Origin: Desulfovibrio cuneatus DSM 11391
Lineage (GTDB): Bacteria; Desulfobacterota; Desulfovibrionia; Desulfovibrionales; Desulfovibrionaceae
Reading direction: 5' to 3'
Assembly (NCBI RefSeq): GCF_000430005.1
Contig: NZ_KE387018.1
Span: forward strand, 85,479-149,478
DNA length: 64,000 nucleotides
Shown: positions 35,765-45,332 of the stretch, one piece after another
Layout of the letters: each line of letters begins with the position of its first letter
Position numbering within the stretch: the stretch's first letter is position 1
Notes under the pieces: model-generated
Told to the model about the DNA's origin: nothing
Databases searched by the model: none
The model's input: the letters and a program-made list of their open reading frames with translations, nothing else
Position numbers and translations under genes: made by a program

Positions 35765-35874
35765 TCAGGCCAATGCACTTGCAGGCAACGCACAGTATGT
35801 GTGCTTAAGCCTGCCATTTTTTTCAGGCTGCTTGCCACAATTTTGTCCGCACCTTTTTCCCCCTCTGGTTCCCC

Positions 35875-36714
35875 ATGCACTGCTCCCTGCCTGCCACGCG
35901 CACCTGCTTTCTAGCTTCCGTAGTCCTGTTTCTCTTCTTTTTACTGGCAGTATTGCAGCCTGCCCCGGCCCTGGCCCAAAACCAGCCGCCCAAACAGGCC
36001 CCCATTCCCGCAGGCATTCATCTGCCTGGCCCCAATGCCACGCCCGAACAAATTCTGGAAAGCCTTGTGGGCATTCCCTACCGCATAGACGGCACCACCG
36101 ACGAGTTTGGCAACTACACCCTGTTTGCCCAGCCCAATGAGCGCTTTGCCAGCCCTGGCCTGAATTGCAGCGGCCTTGTGCTAACTGCCTCACGGCTGTT
36201 GCTGCGCACCAATTTTACCCTGCATGAAGTAATGGTGGACCGCCTGAACGACAGCTACCAGGGCGCCCCCCTTGGGCATGACTGGGACTTTGGCTGGGAC
36301 CTGATTATGAACATTTCAGAGCGGTTCCCGCGTACTTTGCTGCTGCCCGGCAACAAAACCATGGACCCAGCCAAAACCACTGGCAGCACCCCCCACGGCT
36401 TTGACCTTGCCAAAAAAGAAACGTGGCACGAACTCATGCCACGTTTTAAGACCAACCATTTGTACCTTGTAAGCTGGAAGCAACAGGTGAAAAACCCCGG
36501 CTATGACTGGGCCCACTACCATGTGGGGCTTATTCACAAAAACAGCAAAGGGGAAGTGTGGCTGTACCAAACCACCAGGCAGGGCAAAACAGCCAACCGC
36601 CGCAACCTTGCCTCGGCTGAGGGTATGCAGTCCTTCATGAAGTCCTTTGCCCGGCCAAGCATACCGCGCTACCTGACCATTATTGAAGTGACACTTCCCA
36701 AAACCGGGCAGTAA
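35875..36714 (+). CDS. Exported NlpC/P60-like putative cysteine peptidase or amidase
   Basis: A 279-residue secreted protein: signal peptide at residues 1-34 (FLASVVLFLFFLLAVLQPAPALA) then a Pro/Gln-rich linker. The core has ILESLVGIPYRIDGTTDEFGNYTLF, GLNCSGLVLTAS (a Cys-Ser-Gly nucleophile motif like the DCSG of NlpC/P60) and YDWAHYHVGLIHKN (a candidate catalytic His). This arrangement suggests a papain-fold cell-wall hydrolase; the family call is inferred from the motifs only. No strong ribosome-binding site precedes the ATG at 35875. It stands alone, ended by a strong terminator at 36725, and convergent with the lyase gene. Confidence 0.75.
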   Translation: MHCSLPATRTCFLASVVLFLFFLLAVLQPAPALAQNQPPKQAPIPAGIHLPGPNATPEQILESLVGIPYRIDGTTDEFGNYTLFAQPNERFASPGLNCSGLVLTASRLLLRTNFTLHEVMVDRLNDSYQGAPLGHDWDFGWDLIMNISERFPRTLLLPGNKTMDPAKTTGSTPHGFDLAKKETWHELMPRFKTNHLYLVSWKQQVKNPGYDWAHYHVGLIHKNSKGEVWLYQTTRQGKTANRRNLASAEGMQSFMKSFARPSIPRYLTIIEVTLPKTGQ

Positions 36715-36724
36715 TACCAACGCA

Positions 36725-36767
36725 AAAACACAGGCCACCGAATCATCCCCCGGTGGTCTGTGTTTTT
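36725..36767 (+). terminator. Rho-independent terminator, likely bidirectional
   Basis: A stem of about 15 nt (AAACACAGGCCACCG against CGGTGGTCTGTGTTT, one G-T pair) with a 10-nt loop, flanked by A-rich and T-rich runs. It follows the NlpC-like gene and also faces the stop of the convergent lyase gene at 36810. Confidence 0.85.
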
Positions 36768-36809
36768 ACCCAGCACTTTCTACACGAATTCCCAGTGTCC
36801 TTGCGCTTA

Positions 36810-39464
36810 TTATACCCGCCCGCCTTGCTTTTTCCGGAAGGCATCCACAATGGCAATAAACCGTTGCCTCTTGGCCAGCAGGGAAGGGTCAAGCAATTCC
36901 TCTGCCTCATTAGAAGAGAGCAGACCCACTGCAAGGGCTGCCTGCTTGATGGTGCAACCGTGTTCTGCCGCATGATGCGCCACCTGCACACCTTGCTTGT
37001 AGCCAAACACTTCCGCAATAACGGTCGCCAAAGCCAGAGAAGAAGCTGCATGCTCTTCACACACCGAAGTGTTCACCCGCACGCCCACAAGGCATTTCTC
37101 CACAAACAGCCGGGTGGCATTACACAGCATTTGGGCAGAGTTGGTAATGCCATGCAGGAACACGGCCTCCCACACATTCAGGTCAATATCGCTGCCCTCT
37201 GCTGCCATGGTTATGGCTGTGTCGTTTCCGCATACCAAGTATGCCACCTGGTTCACCAGTTCTGGAATGATGGGGTTGATTTTACCCGGCATAATGGAAG
37301 AGCCTGGCTGCACGGCGGGCAGCACAATTTCCCCAAACCCGCAGCGAGGGCCAGAATTCATCATGCGTAAATCGCGGGCCATAGAAGAAAGCCCCGCCGC
37401 ATAGTTTTTAAGCGCGCCTGAAATATCTGTATACAAATCAGCATGCTGGAGTACATCAAAATAGTTCGGTGTGCAACAAAAAGCTGCCCCGGTTTCTTCT
37501 TGCAGCGCAGTAAAAAACGCTTCAAGAAAACCGGGGGCAATGCCAATGCCCGTTCCCATGCCCCCAGCCCCCATGCCCAATTCAAGGCACTGCATAGTCA
37601 ACAAGCGAAATGCAGCCCGCCGCTTGCCCACAAAATGCAAATACCCGGAAATCTGCTGCCCAAGGGTCATGGGCAATGCATCCATAAGGCAGGTGCGGCC
37701 CAGCTTTACGGTGCTTCCGTGCTGTTCTTCCAGCATATGCAAGGCGCTTTCCAACAGAGCCAGGCATCCATCCAGTTCTTGCAGCCATTGCCAAAATGCA
37801 ATGTGCATGGCGCTGTGCACCAGGTCGTTGGTGGAATGGCACATGTTTACGTCGTCGTTGGGGTGTATCCGACCTGTGCCTGGGCCACCGCCAAGCAATA
37901 CTTCAGCCCGAATAGCAAGCACCTCGTTAATATTCATATTCATGCCCACACCCCCGCCGCCCTGGATGCGGTCCACCGGGAAGGCATGGTCCCATAGCCC
38001 TGCCACCACTTCTACCGCGGCCTTGGCAATGGCGTTTCCTTTTTCCGGCGGCATAAGGCCAATGTGCATGTTGGCCTTTACCGCACACAATTTCACCAGC
38101 CCCATAGCCCGTACGAACCGAACATTATGATGTATGGCAATACCCTCTATGGCTGCATTCTGACGGCTGCGTTCCGTTTGCGCCCCAAAGGGAGCATTCC
38201 AGGCAAGGGTCACTGCCCCCAGGGAATCATACTCTTCACGCTGGCCTGTGGCCCCAAGCCCAAGGGCATGCATACCCGGCCCCAGGGGCTGCTGCACCAG
38301 CCCGGCTTGCATGGCCCCCTGCGGTGAGGCACAACAACTGGTGTACCACTGGGTAATTTCTTGCTGCAACAAGGAAAGTGCCCCATGCGGAAACTGTTGT
38401 AGCAACCTTGCTTGCAGTACCCCCAGCAGCACTTCCTGTGCGGGCAAACTGTGCATACTGCTTATATCCTGCACCAGCCCCAGAAGGGTACCAAGGGTGT
38501 GTAACCCCTGCATGGCAGGGGGCACTGCCCCTTCGCCCACAGTGCCTGAAGCGACCCCATGTACAGCATTGTGCAAACACAGGGCGTAAGTGCAATAGCT
38601 GGCAAGCTGGGCGCTTTCCGCTCCCATCAGGGCAAAGGCTTTGCCATACAGGGCATCTTGCGTTTTTTGCACATCAACGACATTACGAAAGATTCCATAG
38701 CCGGGGCTGTGCAGCGCACACAAGGGGCTGTGGGCCATACCGTGCTCCAGCAAAGCGGCTTCCGCCTGCCCGCTAAACGCCACAAACGGTCCCGCACCCC
38801 ACAAAGAAAGCACTGTGGCAATGCGGTTTCCCACAACAGCAATGGCCTGCTGCGGGCATTGTACAGTAAGTGCCCCACCGAGGGGGGCGACCCCCACAGC
38901 CTGGGAAGCCAGTGCCAGTTGCCATGCCCTGTGCAAACTCATTGCAGCAAGGCTCCGCTCCTGTTGCCCTGCACTGTGCGCCTGTTCCGCAGGCGGTGCG
39001 CACCAGCCCAGCACCCCTGTGGGAATACGGGTTTGCACACCATAACTTCCTGTTACTACAGCAGGGGCTACTACAGCCAGTACTGCGTGTGCCGCTTCCT
39101 GTGGCAAAGAAAACGTAAAAAGCAGCGCCTGCGGCCCTTTTGCCCCCAAGCCCTGCTCAAGAGCTGGCACAAGCGGCTGCTGGCGCACCACAATGTTTAC
39201 CCCGTCAACTGAAAGCGTTATGTCCTGCCCCGCAGTAGGCAACGGTTCTGACAAAGAACAGAGCAAAGGAAAGTGCAATGGCACGCCCCCTGCCTCCAAG
39301 TCAACTTTCTGGGCATGGGCAGGGTGCAGCAAACGGCCTGCAACAGAACACTGAACAGAGTGCGCTGGTGTAGAATACTGCAAGGCAACTGAAGCAAACG
39401 GAGCATAAAAGACCCGTTCTTGAAGGCGGGAACAATCCAGGGCAATAGTGGAGCAAACGTTCAT
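36810..39464 (-). CDS. Fumarase/aspartase-superfamily lyase with a ~425-residue N-terminal extension
   Basis: An 884-residue protein starting at ATG 39464 behind GGAGG. The C-terminal half (about residues 430-884) is a complete class II fumarase/aspartase-type lyase: DSLGAVTLAWNAPFGAQTER, GTGRIHPNDDVNMCHSTND, STVKLGRTCLMDALP, and the signature GSSIMPGKINPIIPELVNQV, closest by eye to aspartate ammonia-lyase. Residues 1-425 match nothing I recognise. Part of them (HRAWQLALASQAVGV and the Ala/Leu-rich helical stretch 290-390) looks like a helix bundle of the acyl-CoA dehydrogenase kind, but this is only an impression. One continuous frame, no stop or shift, so a true fusion. Monocistronic, divergent from the aldo/keto reductase. 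Confidence 0.88.
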   Translation of the reverse strand: MNVCSTIALDCSRLQERVFYAPFASVALQYSTPAHSVQCSVAGRLLHPAHAQKVDLEAGGVPLHFPLLCSLSEPLPTAGQDITLSVDGVNIVVRQQPLVPALEQGLGAKGPQALLFTFSLPQEAAHAVLAVVAPAVVTGSYGVQTRIPTGVLGWCAPPAEQAHSAGQQERSLAAMSLHRAWQLALASQAVGVAPLGGALTVQCPQQAIAVVGNRIATVLSLWGAGPFVAFSGQAEAALLEHGMAHSPLCALHSPGYGIFRNVVDVQKTQDALYGKAFALMGAESAQLASYCTYALCLHNAVHGVASGTVGEGAVPPAMQGLHTLGTLLGLVQDISSMHSLPAQEVLLGVLQARLLQQFPHGALSLLQQEITQWYTSCCASPQGAMQAGLVQQPLGPGMHALGLGATGQREEYDSLGAVTLAWNAPFGAQTERSRQNAAIEGIAIHHNVRFVRAMGLVKLCAVKANMHIGLMPPEKGNAIAKAAVEVVAGLWDHAFPVDRIQGGGGVGMNMNINEVLAIRAEVLLGGGPGTGRIHPNDDVNMCHSTNDLVHSAMHIAFWQWLQELDGCLALLESALHMLEEQHGSTVKLGRTCLMDALPMTLGQQISGYLHFVGKRRAAFRLLTMQCLELGMGAGGMGTGIGIAPGFLEAFFTALQEETGAAFCCTPNYFDVLQHADLYTDISGALKNYAAGLSSMARDLRMMNSGPRCGFGEIVLPAVQPGSSIMPGKINPIIPELVNQVAYLVCGNDTAITMAAEGSDIDLNVWEAVFLHGITNSAQMLCNATRLFVEKCLVGVRVNTSVCEEHAASSLALATVIAEVFGYKQGVQVAHHAAEHGCTIKQAALAVGLLSSNEAEELLDPSLLAKRQRFIAIVDAFRKKQGGRV

Positions 39465-39671
39465 GGTGCCTCCTTCAGGCGTGGGTATGGTACATGAAAA
39501 CCTTTTATTCATATGCCCGTCAGGAGAAAGAGAGCAACCCCTCACAGCACGCCATTTTCGCATATCCAGTATGCATACATAGCAATATATTTTTTCCCTA
39601 TTCTTTCGTATTCATTTAGACAGCAAAGGCGTCCTTTACCCCTAATCTATTTATGTTATTGGAGGTATTTT

Positions 39672-40694
39672 ATGGAATATGTCAATCTTGGCAACTCTGG
39701 CCTGCGTGTTTCCCGCCTGTGCCTAGGCACTATGAACATGGGCAGCAAGCAGTGGAAGCCTTGGATTTATGACGAAAAAGAGAGCGAACCCATTATCGCC
39801 CATGCCTTTGAAAGCGGCGTAAACTTTATTGACCTGGCTGATTTTTATTCCAGCGGCGAAAACGAAGCTGTTTGCGCCAACGTACTGCGCCGCATTGCCA
39901 AGCGCGATGAAATTGTTGTTGCCACCAAAGTAGGTTACCCTTTTGGCGGCGGGCAAAACAACCAAGGTCATTCACGCCTGCACCTTGAAAAAGCCCTGGA
40001 TGGCAGCCTGAAGCGCATGAAAATGGACTATGTAGACATTTACATGCTGCACTATTACGACCTCACCACCCCTGTGGAAGAGTTCTGGGAAACCATGGAT
40101 TCATTTGTGCGCAAGGGCAAAGTGCGCTACCTTGCCTGTTCCACCATGATGTCCTGGCAATTTGCCAAAATTTACTACACGGCGGAAAAAAACGGCTGGC
40201 AAAAGCCTGTGAACATGCAGCTGCAACTGAGCGCCGCCTACCGTGAAGAAGAACGGGAAATGATTCCCTTCTGCCGCGATGCACGGGTGGGCATTTCAGC
40301 GTTCAGTCCGCTGGCACGGGGCATTCTTTCCTGCGACTTTTCCTCCAACCGCAATACCACCGACTTTTTCACCCATGAAATGTTTGGTGATGCCGTTTCC
40401 AAAGAAATTGCCCTTTCCGTAAACCGGGTTGCCAAGCGTTACGGTGTGCAACCTGCCCAAATAGCCCAGGCCTGGGTGCTGCAACACAGCGGTGTTGACG
40501 TTATGCTGGTTGGGGCAGACACCAAAGACCAGTTCAACACGGCCCTTGCCGCCCTGGAAATGCCCAAGCTTACCCCGGAAGACCTCTACGAAATTGAGCG
40601 CAATTACACCCCGCGCGACCATATTAACGACTACAACGCAGACTGCCGTATTCCGCGCAACACGCGCCCGGCAAAAGCTCCTTACGACAAGTAA
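39672..40694 (+). CDS. Aldo/keto reductase
   Basis: A 340-residue NAD(P)H-dependent aldo/keto reductase. The start is the ATG at 39672 after GGAGG; the frame upstream is not family sequence. Seen: NLGNSGLRVSRLCLGTMNMG opening; the tetrad D/Y in FIDLADFYSSGENE; Lys in VVATKVGYPFG; His in YMLHYYD; and IAQAWVLQHSGVDVMLVG in the cofactor region. It reduces aldehydes or ketones (substrate unknown) and is followed by an aldehyde dehydrogenase gene 172 nt on, a pairing that suggests aldehyde handling. Confidence 0.94.
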   Translation: MEYVNLGNSGLRVSRLCLGTMNMGSKQWKPWIYDEKESEPIIAHAFESGVNFIDLADFYSSGENEAVCANVLRRIAKRDEIVVATKVGYPFGGGQNNQGHSRLHLEKALDGSLKRMKMDYVDIYMLHYYDLTTPVEEFWETMDSFVRKGKVRYLACSTMMSWQFAKIYYTAEKNGWQKPVNMQLQLSAAYREEEREMIPFCRDARVGISAFSPLARGILSCDFSSNRNTTDFFTHEMFGDAVSKEIALSVNRVAKRYGVQPAQIAQAWVLQHSGVDVMLVGADTKDQFNTALAALEMPKLTPEDLYEIERNYTPRDHINDYNADCRIPRNTRPAKAPYDK

Positions 40695-40738
40695 TTCCCC
40701 CTTCTGTTCCCTTGCGGAACCGAATGCCCCGGCTTTGC

Positions 40739-40779
40739 ACCTGCTGCCTGTTATTGGCAACGCCACCCAGGCAGCGGGA
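40739..40779 (+). promoter_or_regulatory. Stem-loop between aldo/keto reductase and aldehyde dehydrogenase genes
   Basis: CTGCTGCCTG pairs with CAGGCAGCGG (one mismatch) around a 17-nt loop. The following DNA is AT-rich (TATAAATTTC) but without a T-run. It could be a weak terminator followed by a separate promoter for the dehydrogenase. Confidence 0.45.
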
Positions 40780-40866
40780 TACTATCCGTATAAATTTCTT
40801 TACGTTTTGTCACTTTTGCAGAATGATGCCAAGGCCCGTTCTGCACCATGTGCAAGGAGACCCCCA

Positions 40867-42363
40867 ATGCAAGTTCCTCCAGAATTGCTTCAACGCGTGC
40901 AAAAATGGCTACGGCAAGAGAAAAAAAGCTACATCAACGGGCAGTGGGTACGTGGTGAAGGCAAGGGCATTACCCTGTATAACCCCGCCACAGAAGAAGT
41001 GCTGTGTGAATATGCAGGCCTGAGTGAGGCCCAGTTGAACGACGCCATTGAAGCTGCCGATACAGAATTCAAAAAGCAGACGTTTGGCAACCTGCCCGCC
41101 CGCGACCGCGCCGTATTGCTGCGTAAAATGGGCGACATTGTGCGCCGCAACACGCAGGAACTGGCCCTTATAGAAACTCTGCAAAACGGCAAAACCTTTG
41201 TGGAGTCGCTTGGCGACGACCTGCCCGATTCTGCCGATGTGTTTGACTACTACGCAGGCTGGACCGACAAATTTTATGGCGAAGTCAGCCCCACAGGCGC
41301 AGGCACGCTGAACTATATTCTGCGTGAACCCCTTGGGGTGTGCGGCCTGATTGTGCCGTGGAACTTCCCCCTGCTGCTGACCATGTGGAAGCTGGCCCCG
41401 GCCCTTGCCACCAACAACACCGTGGTGGTTAAGCCCAGCAGTTACACACCGTTAAGCTTCATTCGCTTTATGGAACTGCTGGATGCAGAACTGCAACTGC
41501 CCCCCGGCCTTATCAACATGGTACTTGGGCAAGGCAGCCTGGTGGGTAATGCCCTTACAGCTTCGCCTAAAGTTGCCAAAATCTCCTTCACTGGCAGCAC
41601 GGAAGTGGGCAAAAAAATCATGGAAGGCAGTGGAAAAAACCACCTGCGCCCCCTTTCCCTGGAGCTTGGGGGCAAGTCGCCCTGCATTTTCTTTGAAGAC
41701 ACGCCTAATCTGGATGCCGCCATTGCCCGTGCCTACCAGGTTATGTTCTCCCAAAAAGGAGAAAAGTGTTCTGAGCCTACCCGTTTCATCATTCACCGCT
41801 CCATTTACAAAAAAGTGGCAGACGCCCTGGTGGAGCGGGCCAAAGCCTACCGCCTTGGCAACCCGCTTGACCCCAACACCCAGCAAGGTGCCCAGTGCCA
41901 CAAGCAACACTTTGCATCTATTTGCAACTACCTGGAAGAAGGGGAACGCATCGGCCTAAAACGGTTATGCGGTGGGTTGCCAGCTAAAGCAGGTGATTTG
42001 GCAAAAGGCTATTACGTGCTGCCCACCATTTATGACAACGTAGACCCCAATTGCCGCCTGGCTCAGGAAGAAATATTCGGCCCACTCTTGTGCCTGTTTC
42101 CCTTTGAAACGGATGAAGAAGCCATTGCCCTTGCCAACAATACCCCTTATGGGCTTGCTGCCGGGCTTTACACAGCAAACATTTCACGGGCCCATACCCT
42201 GGCGCGTGAACTGCAAGCCGGGCAAATTTTCATTAACAAATACGGCCAGTACGACTTTGCAGCCCCCTTTGGCGGCACCAAGCAAAGCGGCCTTGGCCGG
42301 GAAATGGGCGTCCATAGCATTGAAGCCTTTACCCAGGTAAAAAGCGTGCTCATCCAGTTGTAA
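40867..42363 (+). CDS. NAD(P)-dependent aldehyde dehydrogenase
   Basis: A 498-residue member of the aldehyde dehydrogenase superfamily that oxidises an aldehyde to its acid. The start is the ATG at 40867 after AAGGAG. Seen: KSYINGQWVRG opening; GLIVPWNFPLLLTMWKLAPAL (cofactor region); FTGSTEVGKKIM; the general-base Glu in LSLELGGKSPCIFF; the nucleophilic Cys in QKGEKCSEPTRF; and EEIFGPLLCLFPF and GGTKQSGLGREMG near the end. The sequence around the Cys (GEKCSEPTR) departs from the commoner GQxCxAGTR, so it is not a standard betaine or retinal type. Substrate unknown. Confidence 0.94.
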   Translation: MQVPPELLQRVQKWLRQEKKSYINGQWVRGEGKGITLYNPATEEVLCEYAGLSEAQLNDAIEAADTEFKKQTFGNLPARDRAVLLRKMGDIVRRNTQELALIETLQNGKTFVESLGDDLPDSADVFDYYAGWTDKFYGEVSPTGAGTLNYILREPLGVCGLIVPWNFPLLLTMWKLAPALATNNTVVVKPSSYTPLSFIRFMELLDAELQLPPGLINMVLGQGSLVGNALTASPKVAKISFTGSTEVGKKIMEGSGKNHLRPLSLELGGKSPCIFFEDTPNLDAAIARAYQVMFSQKGEKCSEPTRFIIHRSIYKKVADALVERAKAYRLGNPLDPNTQQGAQCHKQHFASICNYLEEGERIGLKRLCGGLPAKAGDLAKGYYVLPTIYDNVDPNCRLAQEEIFGPLLCLFPFETDEEAIALANNTPYGLAAGLYTANISRAHTLARELQAGQIFINKYGQYDFAAPFGGTKQSGLGREMGVHSIEAFTQVKSVLIQL

Positions 42364-42570
42364 CAGGGCATAGCAGGTAAGGCTGTGTTTCCACCAGGGG
42401 TGCCCAGGGAGTAGTTACATGAGTTCCATTTATTTCTTTGCTGGGCAAAGAGTAAAACGGCATCTCATACAGGCACTCTCCACGAACCCCTGCACCCCTG
42501 GCGGAGGATACAACTTGGGTGCAATGCGCCTGAACACAGCCCCCCCGGCAACGTTACAAAGGAGCCCCAC

Positions 42571-43467
42571 ATGCCCCAGTTACCCAATGCAAAACTGTTG
42601 CAAGCGTTTGAAGCAACGGCACGGCATCACAGCATAACGGAAGCTTCCAAAGAACTGTACGTTACCCAAAGCGCCTTAAGCAGGCAGCTTAAATCGCTTG
42701 AGCAACTGCTGGATGTAACCCTTTTTACTCGTAAAAAAAATAAACTGGCCTTAACCGATGCCGGGCTCATTTTGTATGCAGTGCTGAACAAAAACCTGCC
42801 GGAAATTATTTCCTGCATTAACGGCATTCAGCGCGGCGGCATGCGGCGCCTGTATATAAAAGCACCCCCTTCCTTTGCCAGCCGCTGGCTTGCCCCGCGC
42901 TTGCCCAGGTTTTACGCCCTGCACAAAGTGCCCATAACCCTGCATATTGATTCTGTTGCCTTGCCCCCCATACCACAGCCTTATGACTGTGAAATTATTT
43001 TTGGGCACAGCAACGCCCCCTTTGCCCACGCAAAGCTGATTTTTGAAGAACAGATACAACCAGCCTGCGCGCCTTCCATTTTGCACAGGCTGCATACGGA
43101 AGGCATAGATTCGCTCCCTGTTTTGCACACCCTTTCCGGCAGAACACCATTGCCTTACTGGGACTTCTGGATGCAGGCAAACCCGGGGAGCCCTTATGCC
43201 CCAAGCCAGGCTTCCCTTGTTTCCGGCATGGCCTTCAGTACGCAAGAACAGGCTATTGGCGCTGCTGTGGAAGGCCTTGGGGTTGCCATTGTAGACACAA
43301 ACATTGCTTCCATTGTGTTGAAGCGCAAAGAACTTATTGCCCTTGCAGAACCCGTGGTCACCCCGTTTCGCTACTGGCTTGTGGCCAACAAGTCGCTGCG
43401 CCAAGACGACCCAACACGCCTGTTCTGCAACTGGCTGGAGCAAGAATCGCTGCTTTGCCACGTATAA
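42571..43467 (+). CDS. LysR-family transcriptional regulator
   Basis: A 298-residue LysR-type regulator. The start is the ATG at 42571, behind AAAGGAG. The helix-turn-helix is at residues about 8-57 (LLQAFEATARHHSITEASKELYVTQSALSRQLKSLEQLL), followed by the linker helix and an effector domain with typical segments (PPSFASRWLAPRLPRFYALHK; AIGAAVEGLGVAIVD). Overall closest in feel to GcvA-type regulators. It lies between the aldehyde dehydrogenase and malic enzyme genes on the same strand, 30 nt from the latter, so it may control either. Confidence 0.93.
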   Translation: MPQLPNAKLLQAFEATARHHSITEASKELYVTQSALSRQLKSLEQLLDVTLFTRKKNKLALTDAGLILYAVLNKNLPEIISCINGIQRGGMRRLYIKAPPSFASRWLAPRLPRFYALHKVPITLHIDSVALPPIPQPYDCEIIFGHSNAPFAHAKLIFEEQIQPACAPSILHRLHTEGIDSLPVLHTLSGRTPLPYWDFWMQANPGSPYAPSQASLVSGMAFSTQEQAIGAAVEGLGVAIVDTNIASIVLKRKELIALAEPVVTPFRYWLVANKSLRQDDPTRLFCNWLEQESLLCHV

Positions 43468-43497
43468 TTCCATTTTTTACCAGCGCACGAGGAACCC

Positions 43498-44829
43498 ATG
43501 AGTCAATTTACCGCACAACAAGCTCTGGATTACCACGCAAGCCCACGGGCTGGAAAAGTAGAAGTTGTTCCCACAAAACCCTGTGCCAACCAGCACGACC
43601 TTTCCCTGGCCTATTCCCCTGGTGTTGCTGAAGCATGCCGGGCCATTCACGCCACCCCGGAACTAGTTAATACTTACACTAACAAGGGTAACCTTGTAGG
43701 GGTTATTTCCAACGGTACCGCTGTGCTTGGCCTTGGCAACATAGGGCCGGAAGCAGGCAAGCCCGTTATGGAAGGCAAAGGCATTTTATTCAAAATGTTT
43801 GCGGATATTGACGTGTTCGACCTGGAACTCGCCCACACCGACCCAGACGCACTTATTGCTACGGTAAAAAATCTGGAGCCAACCTTTGGCGGCATTAACC
43901 TGGAAGACATCAAGGCTCCTGAATGCTTTTACATTGAAGAAACGCTTAAAGCCTGCATGGGCATTCCCGTGTTTCACGACGACCAGCACGGCACAGCCGT
44001 TATTTCCGGTGCAGCCTTGCTCAATGCAGTAGAAATTGCTGGCAAAAACATTGAAGACTGTAAGGTGGTGGTAGTGGGCGCTGGGGCCGCAGGCATTGCC
44101 TGTTCCAAGTTTTACCTTGCCCTAGGCATTGCGCCTGAAAACCTCTACCTGTTCGACACCAAAGGCCTGATTCATGCTGGCAGAAAAGACCTGAACCCTT
44201 ACAAGGCCGCGCTGGCTCAAAAAAAGGACGCAGGCAGCCTTGCCCAGGTGCTGCAAGGGGCAGACATGTTTTTGGGGCTTTCCAGCAAAGACTTGCTGCA
44301 CCCGGACATGGTCAAAACAATGAGTGCCAAACACCCCATTATTCTAGCCTGCGCCAACCCAGACCCCGAAATACGCTATGAAGTAGCCAAGCAAGTGCGC
44401 CCAGACTGCATTATGGGCACAGGCCGTTCTGACTACCCCAATCAGGTAAACAACGTTTCTGGCTTCCCCTTTATTTTCCGCGGGGCGCTCGACACCGCTG
44501 CAACCCAAATCAACGAGGCCATGAAAATGGCGGCGGCCAAAGCCCTGGCCCAACTGGCAAAAGAGCCCGTTCCCCAGGAAGTATGTGACCTTTATGAGGG
44601 CAAGCAATTTTCCTACGGCCTGGATTACGTTATTCCCAAACCACTGGACCCGCGCCTGCTCACCAGAATAACCCCCGCAGTGGCACAGGCCGCCATGGAA
44701 ACCGGGGTGGCCCGGAAGCACATTGCCAACATGGAAGCATATACAATTGGCCTTGAGCACCGCATTCACGCTTCCCACAACCGCCTGAACGCCTTTGTCG
44801 CTTCGTATGCTGGCACAGGGGCCGTGTAA
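43498..44829 (+). CDS. maeB: Malic enzyme (NAD(P)-dependent, oxaloacetate-decarboxylating), short form
   Basis: A 443-residue malic enzyme converting malate to pyruvate and CO2 with reduction of NAD(P). It starts at ATG 43498 behind GAGGAA. Seen: [73 protein letters not shown]; and the Rossmann loop [16 protein letters not shown]. It lacks the C-terminal phosphotransacetylase-like domain of long MaeB proteins, so it is the short form. The MFS carrier downstream could bring in a dicarboxylate or related substrate (inference). Confidence 0.95.
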   Translation: MSQFTAQQALDYHASPRAGKVEVVPTKPCANQHDLSLAYSPGVAEACRAIHATPELVNTYTNKGNLVGVISNGTAVLGLGNIGPEAGKPVMEGKGILFKMFADIDVFDLELAHTDPDALIATVKNLEPTFGGINLEDIKAPECFYIEETLKACMGIPVFHDDQHGTAVISGAALLNAVEIAGKNIEDCKVVVVGAGAAGIACSKFYLALGIAPENLYLFDTKGLIHAGRKDLNPYKAALAQKKDAGSLAQVLQGADMFLGLSSKDLLHPDMVKTMSAKHPIILACANPDPEIRYEVAKQVRPDCIMGTGRSDYPNQVNNVSGFPFIFRGALDTAATQINEAMKMAAAKALAQLAKEPVPQEVCDLYEGKQFSYGLDYVIPKPLDPRLLTRITPAVAQAAMETGVARKHIANMEAYTIGLEHRIHASHNRLNAFVASYAGTGAV

Positions 44830-45332
44830 CGGCACCTTGTAATCACTCTCACGGGCACTGACTATAGCCTTTCAGGCCACAAGCCAGCGAAAACGGCTTA
44901 ACACCTGCCACAGTGCCCCATGGCATCACCCCCTCCCTTGCCGTGTTTTCTCAGGGACGCCTTTGCTACCCTTTTTACGGCCCACGCGTGTGCAGCACGT
45001 CCACTGTAAAAAGTTGTCCTTGCAGCAACACACCAAACGGGGAACAGAGTGCCGTATTCTTTTCTCTTCTTGGTTGTATTTTTGTTGTGCCATTGCAAAC
45101 AGCACCTGTGGCAGCGGAATCTTTACTGCTGCCTGCTTTGGGGCATTGCCCCTGCTGTTTGCAACAATGCGGCGTCCATCCGTTTCCTTGCCCTTAGGCA
45201 AGAGCATTTCAATAATGAATGGCTCTGGTAACTGCAAAAGTAGCTGCCCGCTACCAAAAGGAAACTGCCGCATGGCGCTCCACACAGGTTTTGAGGGTTC
45301 GTTCCTCAAAGCCACAACTATATGGAGTTAGT
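44830..45332. other. Non-coding gap before the MFS gene
   Basis: About 500 nt without a supportable gene. There is a minor palindrome GGGGCATTGCCCC near 45139-45151. Open frames here (both strands) have no credible start or family features. It may hold the MFS promoter and leader. Confidence 0.5.

Noticed and set aside
35765..36193. 142-codon minus-strand frame ending exactly at the R1 copy A boundary
   Set aside because: It lies opposite the NlpC-like gene, whose signal peptide and motifs are convincing, and its product is low-complexity. The stop at the repeat edge is noted but not taken as a gene.
44926..45315. 129-codon minus-strand frame in the gap before the MFS gene
   Set aside because: No recognisable family, no good start, and a Lys/Arg/Gln-rich product typical of a chance frame.
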